From contig NZ_NIJF01000088.1 in assembly GCF_003316765.1 (NCBI RefSeq), forward strand, positions 1-64,000: 64,000 bases of DNA. The letters run 5' to 3'. The notes beneath the pieces are model-generated. The model was not told the origin of the DNA. It ran no database searches and was given only the letters and a program-made list of their open reading frames with translations. Made by a program: the position numbers and the translations under genes. Below are positions 43,791 through 52,601 of the stretch, in pieces. How positions within the stretch are numbered: position 1 is the first letter of the stretch; every line of letters begins with the position of its first letter. The stretch is from Bacillus sp. P14.5. Its GTDB lineage: Bacteria > Bacillota > Bacilli > Bacillales > Bacillaceae_B.

Positions 43791-44063
43791 ATGAATTTCG
43801 AATCACACCAGCACTTACATATTGGATATTACGAGAATGGATTTGATTTAGAAGCTGTTGCTTACAAAATCCAAGGAGTGGATAAGTGGGTTGTCTTCCT
43901 GGATGCTGAGCAAGACCTTTCAATATTTAAGGGTGTCTTAGAGGAGCATAATAAAAATGTTTCATTTGGTTATGAAATTTTCACAGTGAATACGGATGAT
44001 TTGTCGTACGAATCGGGACAGGTGCGATTAATGGACTGGTTAAGGCAGTTATATATTATTTAA
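43791..44063 (+). CDS. Hypothetical soluble protein
   Basis: A 90-residue acidic protein (MNFESHQHLHIGYYENG) with mixed alpha/beta content. AGGGAGAAATAAGA precedes the ATG. No family recognised. Confidence 0.55.
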   Translation: MNFESHQHLHIGYYENGFDLEAVAYKIQGVDKWVVFLDAEQDLSIFKGVLEEHNKNVSFGYEIFTVNTDDLSYESGQVRLMDWLRQLYII

Positions 44064-44284
44064 TGTGAAATCAGCATGGCAGTACTAGTTAAAATTGTTT
44101 AATTATAAAATCTGAATCTTATTGGTAAGCAGTCCTCATTTTTCATGAGATCAATATTTTCCCTCATTATTACTTGAATTTCAGGGAAAGAACTAACTTC
44201 TTCTCACAAAGTGGAAGGAGTATTCGATTGATTGCAGAATACCTACTAAGTAGAGTTTAAATATGAACAAACCAGGAGGGTATT

Positions 44285-44680
44285 ATGGGGAGAATAGTTC
44301 ATTTTGAAATTCATGTGAATGAGATGGAGCGGGCTGTAAAGTTTTATGGGGAGGTATTTGGCTGGACGTTTGAAGATTGGACCGATTTCGCGGGAATGCC
44401 TTATATGGGAGCCGTAACTGGCGGAGAAGATCAGCCGGGAATCAATGGAGCTTTGATGCAGCGCCAGGGGCCTCCTCCAGAACCGAATCAGCCTATGAAT
44501 GGTTATGCCTGTACGATGGGTGTAGGAGATTACGATGCAACTGAAGCCAAGATCCTTGAAAATGGAGGACAGGTCGCAATGCCGAAGTATGCACTCCCAG
44601 GAATGGCTTGGCAGGGCTATTATAAGGATACAGAAGGAAATATTTTTGGCATTCATCAACCGGATGAGAATGCAAAATAA
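44285..44680 (+). CDS. VOC family protein
   Basis: A 131-residue single-module protein of the vicinal oxygen chelate fold. 'GRIVHFEIHVNEMERAVKFY' starts the first beta-alpha-beta unit (with the metal-ligand histidine), and 'DTEGNIFGIHQPD' closes the second with its glutamate. This subgroup is usually annotated glyoxalase-like; its substrate is unknown. CAGGAGGGTATT precedes the ATG. A strong terminator follows. Confidence 0.9.
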   Translation: MGRIVHFEIHVNEMERAVKFYGEVFGWTFEDWTDFAGMPYMGAVTGGEDQPGINGALMQRQGPPPEPNQPMNGYACTMGVGDYDATEAKILENGGQVAMPKYALPGMAWQGYYKDTEGNIFGIHQPDENAK

Positions 44681-44691
44681 ATCATTTACAT

Positions 44692-44738
44692 AAAAGGACC
44701 AGTTCCCTTGCATAATTTAGCACGGGGGTGGTCCTTTT
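44692..44738 (+). terminator. Terminator of the VOC gene
   Basis: AAAAGGACCA pairs with TGGTCCTTTT across a 27-nt loop. The array begins 60 bp later. Confidence 0.8.
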
Positions 44739-44796
44739 ATTATGTTGAGGGGTGTTGTATGCTAACTTGAAAAATGGACAATCTACAGTTGATAAG

Positions 44797-45420
44797 CTTA
44801 ACGGTCCGCAAGCCGCCATTGCGAGCCGTAAGCCGACGATGCGGGCCAATATCAAGAGGAAAAGGCAGACTCAATGGCCCGCAAGCCGTCGATGCGGGCC
44901 ATTATCAAGAGGTAAAGGCAGACTCAATGGCCCGTAAGCCGTCATAGCAGTCCATTATTAAGAGGAAAAGGCAGACTCAATGGCCCGTAAGCCGTCGATG
45001 CGGCCCAATATCCAGCGGAAAAGGCAATCTCAATGGCCCGTAAGCCGTCGATGCGGGCCATTATCAAGCGGAAAAGGCAGACTCAATGGCCCGTAAGTCG
45101 CGATTGCGGCCCAATGTCAAGCCGAAAATACAGCCTCAATGGCCCGCAAGCCGTCGTAGCGGGCCATTATCAAGCGGAAAAGGCAGACTCAATGGCCCCG
45201 TAAGCCGTCGATGCGGCCCAATATCCAGCGGAAAAGGCAATCTCAATGGCCCGTAAGCCGTCGATGCGGGCCATTATCCAAGGGAAAAGCCAGCCTCAAT
45301 GGCCTGTAAGTCACGATTGCTGGCCAATATCCAGCGGAAAAGCCAGCCTCAACCGCCCGTAAGCCGCCGTAGCGGCCCAATACCCAGCGGAAATGGCATC
45401 CTCAACCGCCCGTAAACGTT
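44797..45420. repeat. 53-bp tandem array with inverted arms and 13-nt loop
   Basis: About 12 units of 53 bp. Each has TGGCCCG, the 13-nt loop TAAGCCGTCGATG and CGGGCCA, then a spacer of about 26 nt with AAGCGGAAAAGGCAGACTC. Arm starts at 44875 and 44928 confirm the period. Later units are more divergent. It lies between the VOC terminator and the 3' end of the superoxide dismutase gene. Non-coding. Confidence 0.95.
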
Positions 45421-45496
45421 CTTTGCAGCTAAAACTCTGCCAAAAAATTCTCGATGCCCTCAAGCCTAAGAGAATCAACAATCAAAAAGCCTCATC

Positions 45497-46399
45497 TTAA
45501 AAGGGTTTCCACTTAACCTTCTTCGCTTCGTTATACCTCTTTTCAACCTCATCCCAATTCACCACATTCCACCAGTTGTCCACGTATTTGCCGCGGTTGT
45601 TTTCATACTGTAAATAGTAGGCATGCTCCCATACGTCCAGCACCAAGAGGGGGATGACGTCCCACTGGCTCAAGTTCTGGTGTTTCTCTGCTTGAAGGAT
45701 TTCCAAACGGTGGGCACGGGGAGACCAGACTAGAATAGCCCATCCCGAGGCTTCCACATTCTTGGCAGCTTCTGAAAAATGGCGCTTGAACTGATCGAAG
45801 CTGCCAAAGGATGAATTAATTTCAGCCTTTAGAGCTCCTTTCGGCATACCGCCGCCTTGAGGGCTCATGATACTCCAGAAAATCGTGTGCAAATAGTGGC
45901 CAGCACCATGGAAGGCTGCTTCTCGTTCCCAATGTTTGATCAGTGAAAAATCGCCCGTTCGCCTTGCTTTTTCCATTTCTTTTTCAGCTTTATTGAGACC
46001 ATCCACATAGCTTTGATGGTGTTTGTCATGGTGAAGTTCCATGATTCTTCTATTTATATAAGGTTCGAGGGCTTTATAAGGATAGGGAAGCGGAGGCAGC
46101 TTATGTCCGCCAATTGGCACGGCGGAGGTATTTCTTTGGCTGTCTGTTTGCGTTACTATTGATTCCCATTGTTGTGATAATAGGACAGATTGCTGCTGTA
46201 ATTGATTGGCTATTTGTTGATCCAAAAGACTGCTGTTGTTCCTATGCTGCTCCAATTGTTTTAAGAACTCATCCAATTGTTCACTGAATTCAGAGGTCTC
46301 ATCACTTATCGGCAATTGATCAAGATTGCATGCCTTGTTCCATTCTTCTATCATCTCGGCCGCAAATCGATTCAGTTCAATCATTAGATTTTCACTCAT
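45497..46399 (-). CDS. sodF: Fe/Mn superoxide dismutase with N-terminal extension (SodF-like)
   Basis: A 300-residue enzyme dismutating superoxide. The catalytic part (about 105-295) has the metal-ligand segments 'ELHHDKHHQSYV', 'GAGHYLHTIFW' and 'LDVWEHAYY'. Unlike ordinary SodA of about 200 residues, it carries about 100 extra N-terminal residues, helical and glutamine-rich, as in SodF of B. subtilis. The start at 46399 (MSENLMIEL) has AGGTGG upstream; a reading from 46420 would include that site. Confidence 0.88.
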   Translation of the reverse strand: MSENLMIELNRFAAEMIEEWNKACNLDQLPISDETSEFSEQLDEFLKQLEQHRNNSSLLDQQIANQLQQQSVLLSQQWESIVTQTDSQRNTSAVPIGGHKLPPLPYPYKALEPYINRRIMELHHDKHHQSYVDGLNKAEKEMEKARRTGDFSLIKHWEREAAFHGAGHYLHTIFWSIMSPQGGGMPKGALKAEINSSFGSFDQFKRHFSEAAKNVEASGWAILVWSPRAHRLEILQAEKHQNLSQWDVIPLLVLDVWEHAYYLQYENNRGKYVDNWWNVVNWDEVEKRYNEAKKVKWKPF

Positions 46400-46553
46400 G
46401 TATAACCCACCTTTCTTCATCGTTACACTATATGATGCAAGGGGGAAAAGGTGGTATTAAATTCTGTATAACGTAGTTAAGCGTACATAGGTAACGATTT
46501 AATTTAAACTGCAAAGAAGCATTCTCTAAATAGATTTGCACCAAATCATATAG

Positions 46554-46600
46554 AAACCCTCCCATCTTGTGATGACCTCATCACCAAGCGGGGAGGGTTT
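46554..46600. terminator. Orphan terminator-like hairpin
   Basis: AAACCCTCCC pairs with GGGAGGGTTT across 27 nt. It lies between two divergent genes (starts at 46399 and 46985), where no transcript should end, so it may be a remnant or act in a leader. Apart from this, the palindromic element and promoter-like AT-rich sequence, 46400-46984 is empty. Confidence 0.5.
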
Positions 46601-46602
46601 TA

Positions 46603-46655
46603 ATGCTTTAACGCACAAAAAGGGACAGTCCCTCTTCGTGCGTTAAAGCATTAAA
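46603..46655. repeat. Palindromic AGGGACAGTCCCT element, copy 2
   Basis: AATGCTTTAACGCAC ... AAGGGACAGTCCCT ... GTGCGTTAAAGCATT, a nearly perfect palindrome of about 50 bp. Its centre is identical to copy 1 (36626). Confidence 0.8.
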
Positions 46656-46984
46656 GTCTTCGCTTCATTAATTCGTAATTCCCGCAGAGTTTTACATAAT
46701 AAAAAATAGAACATTCCATCCCAAAAACCGTTCTATGATTCTGTTTGAATTTTTTGAACAAGGGGTATTCTTACCTATGTCATTATTTGTATGAAATTTT
46801 TCACTTATTAACTTATTGTGGTAAAAAGAACTTAGTTTCCCAGAGTTAACACTACTAAAGAACGAGGAATAATTTCCTGTTTTTGCTAAATGGGTATTTT
46901 GAAATAGAACTAACAGGTAAATGGTGGTACGATACTTTTAGCAATTGGATAATATAGGTACTTTATTGTAAGGGAGATGCCGAT

Positions 46985-47413
46985 ATGGGACTCTACAATG
47001 AATTGAATTACATTCAGACTGTGATTCACTCCCGTTCGAGAGATATCCAAGAGAAGATATCACGTTTGAGGGAAGCAAAATACGCCATACTGAATGAGCA
47101 AAGCCAACTTTTGAATGAAATAAAGCAAATCCAGCAGCCAGAATTACATAACAATTGGCTTGGTCCGAGATCGGATGATTATGATGCGAATCGTGAATCA
47201 GCCCTGCAAGCTATGAGACAGATCGGACATGAAAACTATGATGAATACGTAAGTTCAATAGAATCAAAGATTCATATATTGGAGGCACAGCAGAGTGCCT
47301 TTTCCTTCTATGGGAATTTGGCAAATGATGCTGAATCCTTGCTTTCCAAAGGTGAAGATTTTTATGATCAGGTCTCCCATAAAATCAGTGACTTGAAAGG
47401 GAGGTTATTTTAA
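46985..47413 (+). CDS. YwqH-like (DUF5082) LXG-toxin accessory protein
   Basis: A 142-residue helical protein with coiled-coil content ('EKISRLREAKYAILNEQSQLL'). Position and character match YwqH/DUF5082 proteins encoded ahead of LXG toxins; these act as partner proteins for type VII secretion. AGGGAGATGCCGAT precedes the ATG. The next gene begins directly at its stop. Confidence 0.75.
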   Translation: MGLYNELNYIQTVIHSRSRDIQEKISRLREAKYAILNEQSQLLNEIKQIQQPELHNNWLGPRSDDYDANRESALQAMRQIGHENYDEYVSSIESKIHILEAQQSAFSFYGNLANDAESLLSKGEDFYDQVSHKISDLKGRLF

Positions 47414-47713
47414 ATGAATGTGAATTCGGGTTCAGGCGGCGGGTCTGGGCAGCAAATAAAACTGAACCATGCTGCCGTCATGGCGAAACTGAATGATGTT
47501 ATGAGTTCCCTCCAGCGGCTGCAGATAAATCCGCCTGCAGAGGGACAGATTGGACGGAATAAACTGGATTATACTGATGCCTGGATGCAGCGTGAACAGA
47601 GTATTCACCAGTTATTGAAGGAGTATATCACCGTAGTTGAAAAAAATGTTGAAGATACCAAAGCGAATGTAAACACCTTAAAAGAGCAAGACGAAGCCAT
47701 AACAAGATCTTAA
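47414..47713 (+). CDS. YwqI-like (DUF5344) LXG-toxin accessory protein
   Basis: A 99-residue helical protein with a glycine/serine-rich start (NSGSGGGSGQQIKLNH) and a helical hairpin, like YwqI/DUF5344 small WXG-type partners of LXG toxins. The ATG immediately follows the previous stop, so it is co-translated. Confidence 0.75.
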   Translation: MNVNSGSGGGSGQQIKLNHAAVMAKLNDVMSSLQRLQINPPAEGQIGRNKLDYTDAWMQREQSIHQLLKEYITVVEKNVEDTKANVNTLKEQDEAITRS

Positions 47714-47734
47714 TAGATGGCTGTTTTCACATGA

Positions 47735-47910
47735 ATTGTTGCTTTCGGAAAAATCCCAGGAGCCGGATTTTTCCCCGGATACTAAGGGATTTCTCTCTAA
47801 TCGGCGAAAGCAGCTCTTTTCTTTTCATGATTACCAGGTTATTAAGGTGAATTCTGATTAGTTTTTTGGAATTGGTACCTAAATAGCAACAAAGTTTCCG
47901 AAAAGATCTT
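47735..47910 (-). repeat. Dispersed 120-190 bp element, copy 4
   Basis: Begins TTGTTGCTTTCGGAAAAATC and ends ACAAAGTTTCCGAAAAGATC. It sits between the two accessory genes and the toxin gene, so it interrupts an otherwise tight operon. Confidence 0.75.
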
Positions 47911-47933
47911 AATAGAAAGGGCAGAGGCGACCA

Positions 47934-49799
47934 TTGAAAGTATATGAAGCCCCCACTTTACTTGACGCAATGTCCGAACGCCTAGGCGAATATGAGACAT
48001 TAAGAGACCAACTCCAGACACTAAAAAACTCTTTTCAAGCGATAGTCGAACTCGATGATGAATTCCAAGGAAAAGGCGCCGATGCCATTAAAAGTTTCTA
48101 CAGTGCCCAAATCCATGTGGTAGACATATGGATTCAGCTCACAGAAAGAAACATCGCTTTTTTCGGTGGCATTCATGATGACGCTGAAGGCCGAAATCTC
48201 AGCAGGGAAACGGTGGAGCTTCCATTCCTGGAAGAAAATCTTCACCAGAGTGAAAGGCGTTCCGATCAGATGATTGATGCTCAACAGCGAGAGCTGGAAG
48301 GTATACTGGATAGGATTAGAGATATTCATCCACTGAATGTTTTTTCTAGAGAACGATTTGATACCCACCTTGAGCAGGCAAGGAAGAAGCGAGAGGATAC
48401 GCTTGACTCCATAAACCGATTTGATGAAGAATTAAAGAGGGAATATCAGCACTTGGAGAGCAGTGAACAAATGATTACCGGGCTGATGAGGCAGTTAATG
48501 GACTCCTCCAGGCAAGGGAATCACATATCACCGCTGCATTTCAACGCAGCAGCGTACTATTCCAGCAATGCATACCAGCTAACAGATGAGATCACCGCCC
48601 AGACAGAATCCTACTTGAGTTTCAAAGAAGCACAAGAACAAGCAAGAGAGCCCAACCCCGTTCCTGAAGAAGAAGTCAACGAAAACCCGTTCATGGAATC
48701 GCTCAACAGTTTTAAAGATATCGCACAGGATTTTTGGGGCGGAATGGAGAATAGAAGCGAGAAGAAGTTTGACTCCTTTTATGATTTCGGCAATTATATA
48801 ACCAGCGGAGCGCTTGGTGCTGGAAAAGACATGTGGAAGGGTATGGAAGACCGTGCAGAAGTGGCCATGGATGACCCTTCGAACTTTATCAACTACCTGA
48901 CAATGGGCGGCATGGATCTCTACAACGGAGCGGTAAATCCCGATGATGCCTTTTCAAAGGAACATTGGCTGAACAGCTTCGGTCTTGCAGCACTCCTAGC
49001 CGGCGGTGCCAAACCCGGCCTTGGTGTGAAAGGACAAACAACTGTCTCAGCAACAGCACGCCAGGCAGTCCCTAAAGTTTCATTAAATCAAAGATGGAAT
49101 GAGATCCGGTTGGGGCTGGATGATCTTTATAACCGGCCTATGATGGCTGCCGAAAATGGGATGCTGAAAGGTGGGTTTGGAGAGCCGGGGTGGAGTAGGT
49201 TTTCTGTTGAGAGGGATGTTAAGGGTCGGGGAGTTGAACATAGGAATAAAATTGATGTTAGACATAGAGAAAAAGTCCTCGAGGATATACTCTATAAAGG
49301 CGTTGATGAAGATACTAAAAGATTAAGAAAACAAGCGTATACTGAATTTGAATTGGATACAAAAGAGTTGTATAAATCAACTGAAGACCGCGCTAAAGCT
49401 TTTATGAAAATTTTGGAAGATCAAGATCCTTGGCCATTAGGATTTAATAAAGATGTAGCTAAAACTACTCTAAAACCTGGTGCCCGATTTGAAATGGCTC
49501 TTGGTCCTGGACAACCTTGGGACCGTCCCGGAGGATTTGGGACATTTGATAGAATAACTGATACTAACTACGTTAGAAATCAATTAGCAGTAAAGAGTGA
49601 GTGGAAACCTGATATTGATAGAGTGGTTGTTTATGAAGTTATTGAGGAATTACCAGTAATTTCAGGAAAGGTCGGCCCACAAATTGAAGAGGGTGCAGGA
49701 AAATATTTATCGGGTGGTGGTCATCAAGTACAATTGCTTGTAAAGCCTGCAGATAGAATGAAATATTTGAAAAAAATTGAAGAAATATATTTAGAATAG
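47934..49799 (+). CDS. LXG-domain polymorphic toxin (type VII secretion substrate)
   Basis: A 621-residue interbacterial toxin. The N-terminal LXG domain (about 1-215) starts MKVYEAPTLLDAMSER and is helical throughout. A linker with 'NFINYLTMGGMDLYNGAVNP' (pre-toxin region) follows. From about residue 420 the DNA becomes clearly AT-richer, marking an exchanged toxin module. That module has 'LKPGARFEMALG', 'RPGGFGTFDR' and 'PVISGKVGPQ...GGGHQ', which recall TNT-like NAD+ glycohydrolases; this is tentative. TTG start with AGAGGCGACCA. The immunity gene begins 12 bp downstream. No secretion-machinery genes lie in this window. Confidence 0.85.
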   Translation: MKVYEAPTLLDAMSERLGEYETLRDQLQTLKNSFQAIVELDDEFQGKGADAIKSFYSAQIHVVDIWIQLTERNIAFFGGIHDDAEGRNLSRETVELPFLEENLHQSERRSDQMIDAQQRELEGILDRIRDIHPLNVFSRERFDTHLEQARKKREDTLDSINRFDEELKREYQHLESSEQMITGLMRQLMDSSRQGNHISPLHFNAAAYYSSNAYQLTDEITAQTESYLSFKEAQEQAREPNPVPEEEVNENPFMESLNSFKDIAQDFWGGMENRSEKKFDSFYDFGNYITSGALGAGKDMWKGMEDRAEVAMDDPSNFINYLTMGGMDLYNGAVNPDDAFSKEHWLNSFGLAALLAGGAKPGLGVKGQTTVSATARQAVPKVSLNQRWNEIRLGLDDLYNRPMMAAENGMLKGGFGEPGWSRFSVERDVKGRGVEHRNKIDVRHREKVLEDILYKGVDEDTKRLRKQAYTEFELDTKELYKSTEDRAKAFMKILEDQDPWPLGFNKDVAKTTLKPGARFEMALGPGQPWDRPGGFGTFDRITDTNYVRNQLAVKSEWKPDIDRVVVYEVIEELPVISGKVGPQIEEGAGKYLSGGGHQVQLLVKPADRMKYLKKIEEIYLE

Positions 49800-49811
49800 A
49801 GGAGAATATTA

Positions 49812-50174
49812 ATGGAATTTACTAATGAAAATAAAACAGGATGGAAAATCCATGATAAAGACATTAAACTCAATTTGGATAATGTCATTAGTGGAAAATA
49901 CTATGATAATTCCAAGGTAGTTGCTTTTTTAATAGGAGAAGATTCAACTAATCCTGAAAAGTTATTGGTATATAATCTAAATGGAGAAAAATTATTTGAT
50001 AACAGTAAACCCGACGGATACCAATTTATGTATCTTTCGAGCCATCCGAAAGCAGAGATTGTTGTAGTTTGTGGAATTATTGATATAGAAAGTTCAGAGG
50101 AATCGTGGTCAGATTTTTATTTCAAAGTTAATTTAAATGAGGATAATTTGGAAAGAATAGGAATCGCTAGGTAA
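49812..50174 (+). CDS. Cognate immunity protein
   Basis: A 120-residue soluble protein that should neutralise the toxin just upstream, inferred from its position 12 bp downstream and its low GC, like the toxin C-terminus. It contains 'NENKTGWKIHDKDI' and ends 'SWSDFYFKVNLNEDNLERIG'. A close paralogue lies at 55601 and a more distant one at 56049. GAGGAGAATATTA precedes the ATG. Confidence 0.75.
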   Translation: MEFTNENKTGWKIHDKDIKLNLDNVISGKYYDNSKVVAFLIGEDSTNPEKLLVYNLNGEKLFDNSKPDGYQFMYLSSHPKAEIVVVCGIIDIESSEESWSDFYFKVNLNEDNLERIGIAR

Positions 50175-50293
50175 GGGGATTTTTAAAAATGTAATGTTTA
50201 TATTACGAGTATGAAAGCATGAGTACACTGTATCTTGGGACGAATGGGCAGATGAACTGTCCCCAGTACTATCCAATAAAAAGTAACTTTTTT

Positions 50294-50331
50294 AAAGCAG
50301 TTGGAACCAAAATATCCAGCTGCTTTTTAAA
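50294..50331 (+). terminator. Terminator after the toxin/immunity genes
   Basis: AAAGCAGTTGG pairs with CCAGCTGCTTT (one G-U) across 11 nt, followed by TTAAA. Confidence 0.8.
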
Positions 50332-50420
50332 ATTCATTCGTATTTTTCCTTATTATTAAAATACGTGATAAGAACACTTGCACAATTGCTGAATAAAGGT
50401 ATAAAATAAAAGTGTAATTA

Positions 50421-50440
50421 ACAATTAACAATTTGCATGT
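50421..50440 (+). promoter_or_regulatory. Candidate operator of the NAD salvage genes, copy 1
   Basis: ACAATTAACAATTTGCATGT lies about 50 bp before the NUDIX regulator gene and recurs almost unchanged at 51291 before pncA. AACAA ... TTGTT flank it as an inverted pair. Probably the site of the NrtR-like protein encoded next. Confidence 0.5.
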
Positions 50441-50488
50441 TGTTATAATATATAAAAACCTGCAAACAGACTAAATGAGGTGATAAGT

Positions 50489-51226
50489 ATGAAGTATCAA
50501 AACGAAGAAGAGATGCTTCAGCATTATAATTCCAAGGAGTATGTGACTCCGGACGGTTATACAGCAGACATCGGAGTCTTCACTATAGAACTTGCGTATA
50601 AGGAAGAATACAAACCACCCATAGCTCAACTAAAATTACTTTTGATTCAGAGGGCGAAAACAGACAAAGACGGAGAACCACACATCGAAGGCGGCAAGTG
50701 GGCGCTGCCGGGAGGCTTTGTGAAACCGGATGAAACTGCGTCGAAAGCAGCTGTCAGAGAGCTCAGTGAAGAAGCGAGTGTAAACAATATTACACTGAAA
50801 CATTTCGGTGTATACGACACGCCAGGTAGAGATAAGCGAGGGTGGATCATCTCCAATGCGTTCTACGCGATCGTCACGAACGATTATCTGGAAAAAAGGA
50901 AAGCGGCGGATGATGCAGAAAACGTTGGATTGTTCACACTAAAGGAAATTGATCAGCTTGAATTAGCCTTTGACCATAAAACCATCATACATGATGCCTT
51001 CCAGATCATTCGAAAAGATTTGCTCCAAACTACAGTTGCAAAAGAGTTTCTCCCAAAGGAATTTACACTTTCAGAATTAAGAAGTGTTTTACTACTTGTC
51101 AGCGATGACCCGGGGATAGTAAATAATTCAGCTTTTGTCAGAGATGCACCGAAATATCCGTTTTTAGAAGTGGCGAGAAATCAAAAGGGCGAAGTCAAAA
51201 AACGAATAGAACAGCCAAGCAGATGA
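50489..51226 (+). CDS. NrtR-like NUDIX transcription regulator
   Basis: A 245-residue protein: N-terminal NUDIX domain (box 'GGFVKPDETASKAAVRELSE', followed by EAS where the usual glycine is replaced) and C-terminal part 'LPKEFTLSELRSVLLLVSDD' that matches the winged-helix start of NrtR, the ADP-ribose-responsive repressor of NAD genes. Directly upstream of pncA, pnuC and nadR, which fits. It may equally be an ADP-ribose pyrophosphatase with an extra domain. GAGGTGATAAGT precedes the ATG at 50489. Confidence 0.75.
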   Translation: MKYQNEEEMLQHYNSKEYVTPDGYTADIGVFTIELAYKEEYKPPIAQLKLLLIQRAKTDKDGEPHIEGGKWALPGGFVKPDETASKAAVRELSEEASVNNITLKHFGVYDTPGRDKRGWIISNAFYAIVTNDYLEKRKAADDAENVGLFTLKEIDQLELAFDHKTIIHDAFQIIRKDLLQTTVAKEFLPKEFTLSELRSVLLLVSDDPGIVNNSAFVRDAPKYPFLEVARNQKGEVKKRIEQPSR

Positions 51227-51290
51227 CAAGAATGTTTCGTTTTAAAGATTATCAACCGATCCCAAGCATCTATTAATTTTTTTGGAAACA

Positions 51291-51310
51291 ACAATTAACA
51301 CTTTGCAAAT
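51291..51310 (+). promoter_or_regulatory. Candidate operator of the NAD salvage genes, copy 2
   Basis: ACAATTAACACTTTGCAAAT, matching copy 1 at 17 of 20 positions, about 30 bp before pncA. Confidence 0.5.
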
Positions 51311-51338
51311 TATAAACCGAGAATGAGGAGGAGTTAAT

Positions 51339-51905
51339 ATGAGAAAAGCATTGATTGTCATTGATTACACCAACGATTTTGTTCACGAAAAGGGAGCACT
51401 TACCTGCGGAGAGCCGGGACAGAAAATTGAAGGTCCTATACTCGAACTCATGAAAAATTTCAGGCGGGAAAAAGAGTTCATTGTTCAGGCTGTGGATGTA
51501 CACACGCCAAACGATCCCTTTCATCCGGAAACAAAGTTATTCCCTACTCATAACGTGAGAGGTGCCTGGGGGAGACAATTGTATGGAAAAGTGAAAGAAC
51601 TTCATGAACAGATGGCCGAAGAAAATGAGGATGGTCAAGTTTATTACATGGATAAAACCCGTTACAGTGCATTTGCTTACACAGATCTTGAAGCAAAGCT
51701 AAGAGAAAGGAACATAACGGAGATCCATTTAACAGGTGTTTGCACAGATATCTGCGTCCTTCACACAGCCATAGATGCTTACAACAAAGGATTCAGCATC
51801 GTCATTCATGAAAAGGCAGTGGCCAGCTTCAATGAACCTGCTCATCAGATGGCATTGCAGCATTTCGATAATGTTTTAAACGCAGCCATTATAAATGGAG
51901 AGTGA
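51339..51905 (+). CDS. pncA: Nicotinamidase PncA
   Basis: A 188-residue cysteine hydrolase converting nicotinamide to nicotinic acid. The catalytic Asp lies in 'VIDYTNDFV', the Lys in 'MDKTRYSAF' and the Cys in 'GVCTDICVLHTA'; the metal-binding 'VDVHTPNDPFHPET' is present. Very similar throughout to B. subtilis PncA (YueJ). GAGGAGGAGTTAAT precedes the ATG. First gene of pncA-pnuC-nadR. Confidence 0.93.
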   Translation: MRKALIVIDYTNDFVHEKGALTCGEPGQKIEGPILELMKNFRREKEFIVQAVDVHTPNDPFHPETKLFPTHNVRGAWGRQLYGKVKELHEQMAEENEDGQVYYMDKTRYSAFAYTDLEAKLRERNITEIHLTGVCTDICVLHTAIDAYNKGFSIVIHEKAVASFNEPAHQMALQHFDNVLNAAIINGE

Positions 51906-51911
51906 TAACTG

Positions 51912-52601
51912 ATGTTGAAAGATTGGACATTATTTGAAAAAATCTGGCTCGGATTATTTACTGCTGTGAATGTTTATCTGTTTTTTGCCTGGGATGATAC
52001 CTTCCTGGGGTTCGTTACCTCTATTTCAGGAATGCTTTGTGTCTTTCTAGTTGCGAAAGGGAAAATAAGCAATTACTATTTTGGAATCGTTCAAACAGCG
52101 ACGTACGCATATATTTCATACGGTTACGGATTGTACGGGGAGACGATGCTTAACGCACTGTTTTACTTCCCTGCACAGTTTGCAGGGATTTACCTTTGGA
52201 GTAAACACAAAGTGAAAGACGATATAAAAGGGGAGGATGTCCAAATAAAAAGCCTTTCTAACAAAGGTTGGGCGTATACAATCGTTAGCTCCATCATTCT
52301 GGTGATTCTTTACGGCATTTTATTAAAAGCGTTAGGCGGAAAAAGCATCTGGATTGACTCTTCAACTACGATACTATCAATTATCGCGCAAATATTGATG
52401 TTGAAGCGCATAACAGAACAGTGGTTGTTCTGGATTGCTGTAAACATTTTATCAATCGCGCTTTGGGTGACAGCATTGGTGACACAGGGCGGGAACGATC
52501 TATCCATGCTGGTGATGTGGACGGCGTTCCTGGTGAACAGCGTGTACGGGTATGTCAACTGGAGAAAACTTTGGTTCAAACAAAAGGGGGAGACACAATG
52601 A
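51912..52601 (+). CDS. pnuC: Nicotinamide riboside transporter PnuC
   Basis: A 229-residue membrane transporter with about seven membrane segments. 'KGKISNYYFGIVQTATYAYI', 'ALFYFPAQFAGIYLW' and 'WTAFLVNSVYGYVNW' are PnuC family signatures. It takes up nicotinamide riboside, trapped by the kinase encoded next. It overlaps nadR at ATGA and follows pncA by 6 bp. Confidence 0.93.
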   Translation: MLKDWTLFEKIWLGLFTAVNVYLFFAWDDTFLGFVTSISGMLCVFLVAKGKISNYYFGIVQTATYAYISYGYGLYGETMLNALFYFPAQFAGIYLWSKHKVKDDIKGEDVQIKSLSNKGWAYTIVSSIILVILYGILLKALGGKSIWIDSSTTILSIIAQILMLKRITEQWLFWIAVNILSIALWVTALVTQGGNDLSMLVMWTAFLVNSVYGYVNWRKLWFKQKGETQ

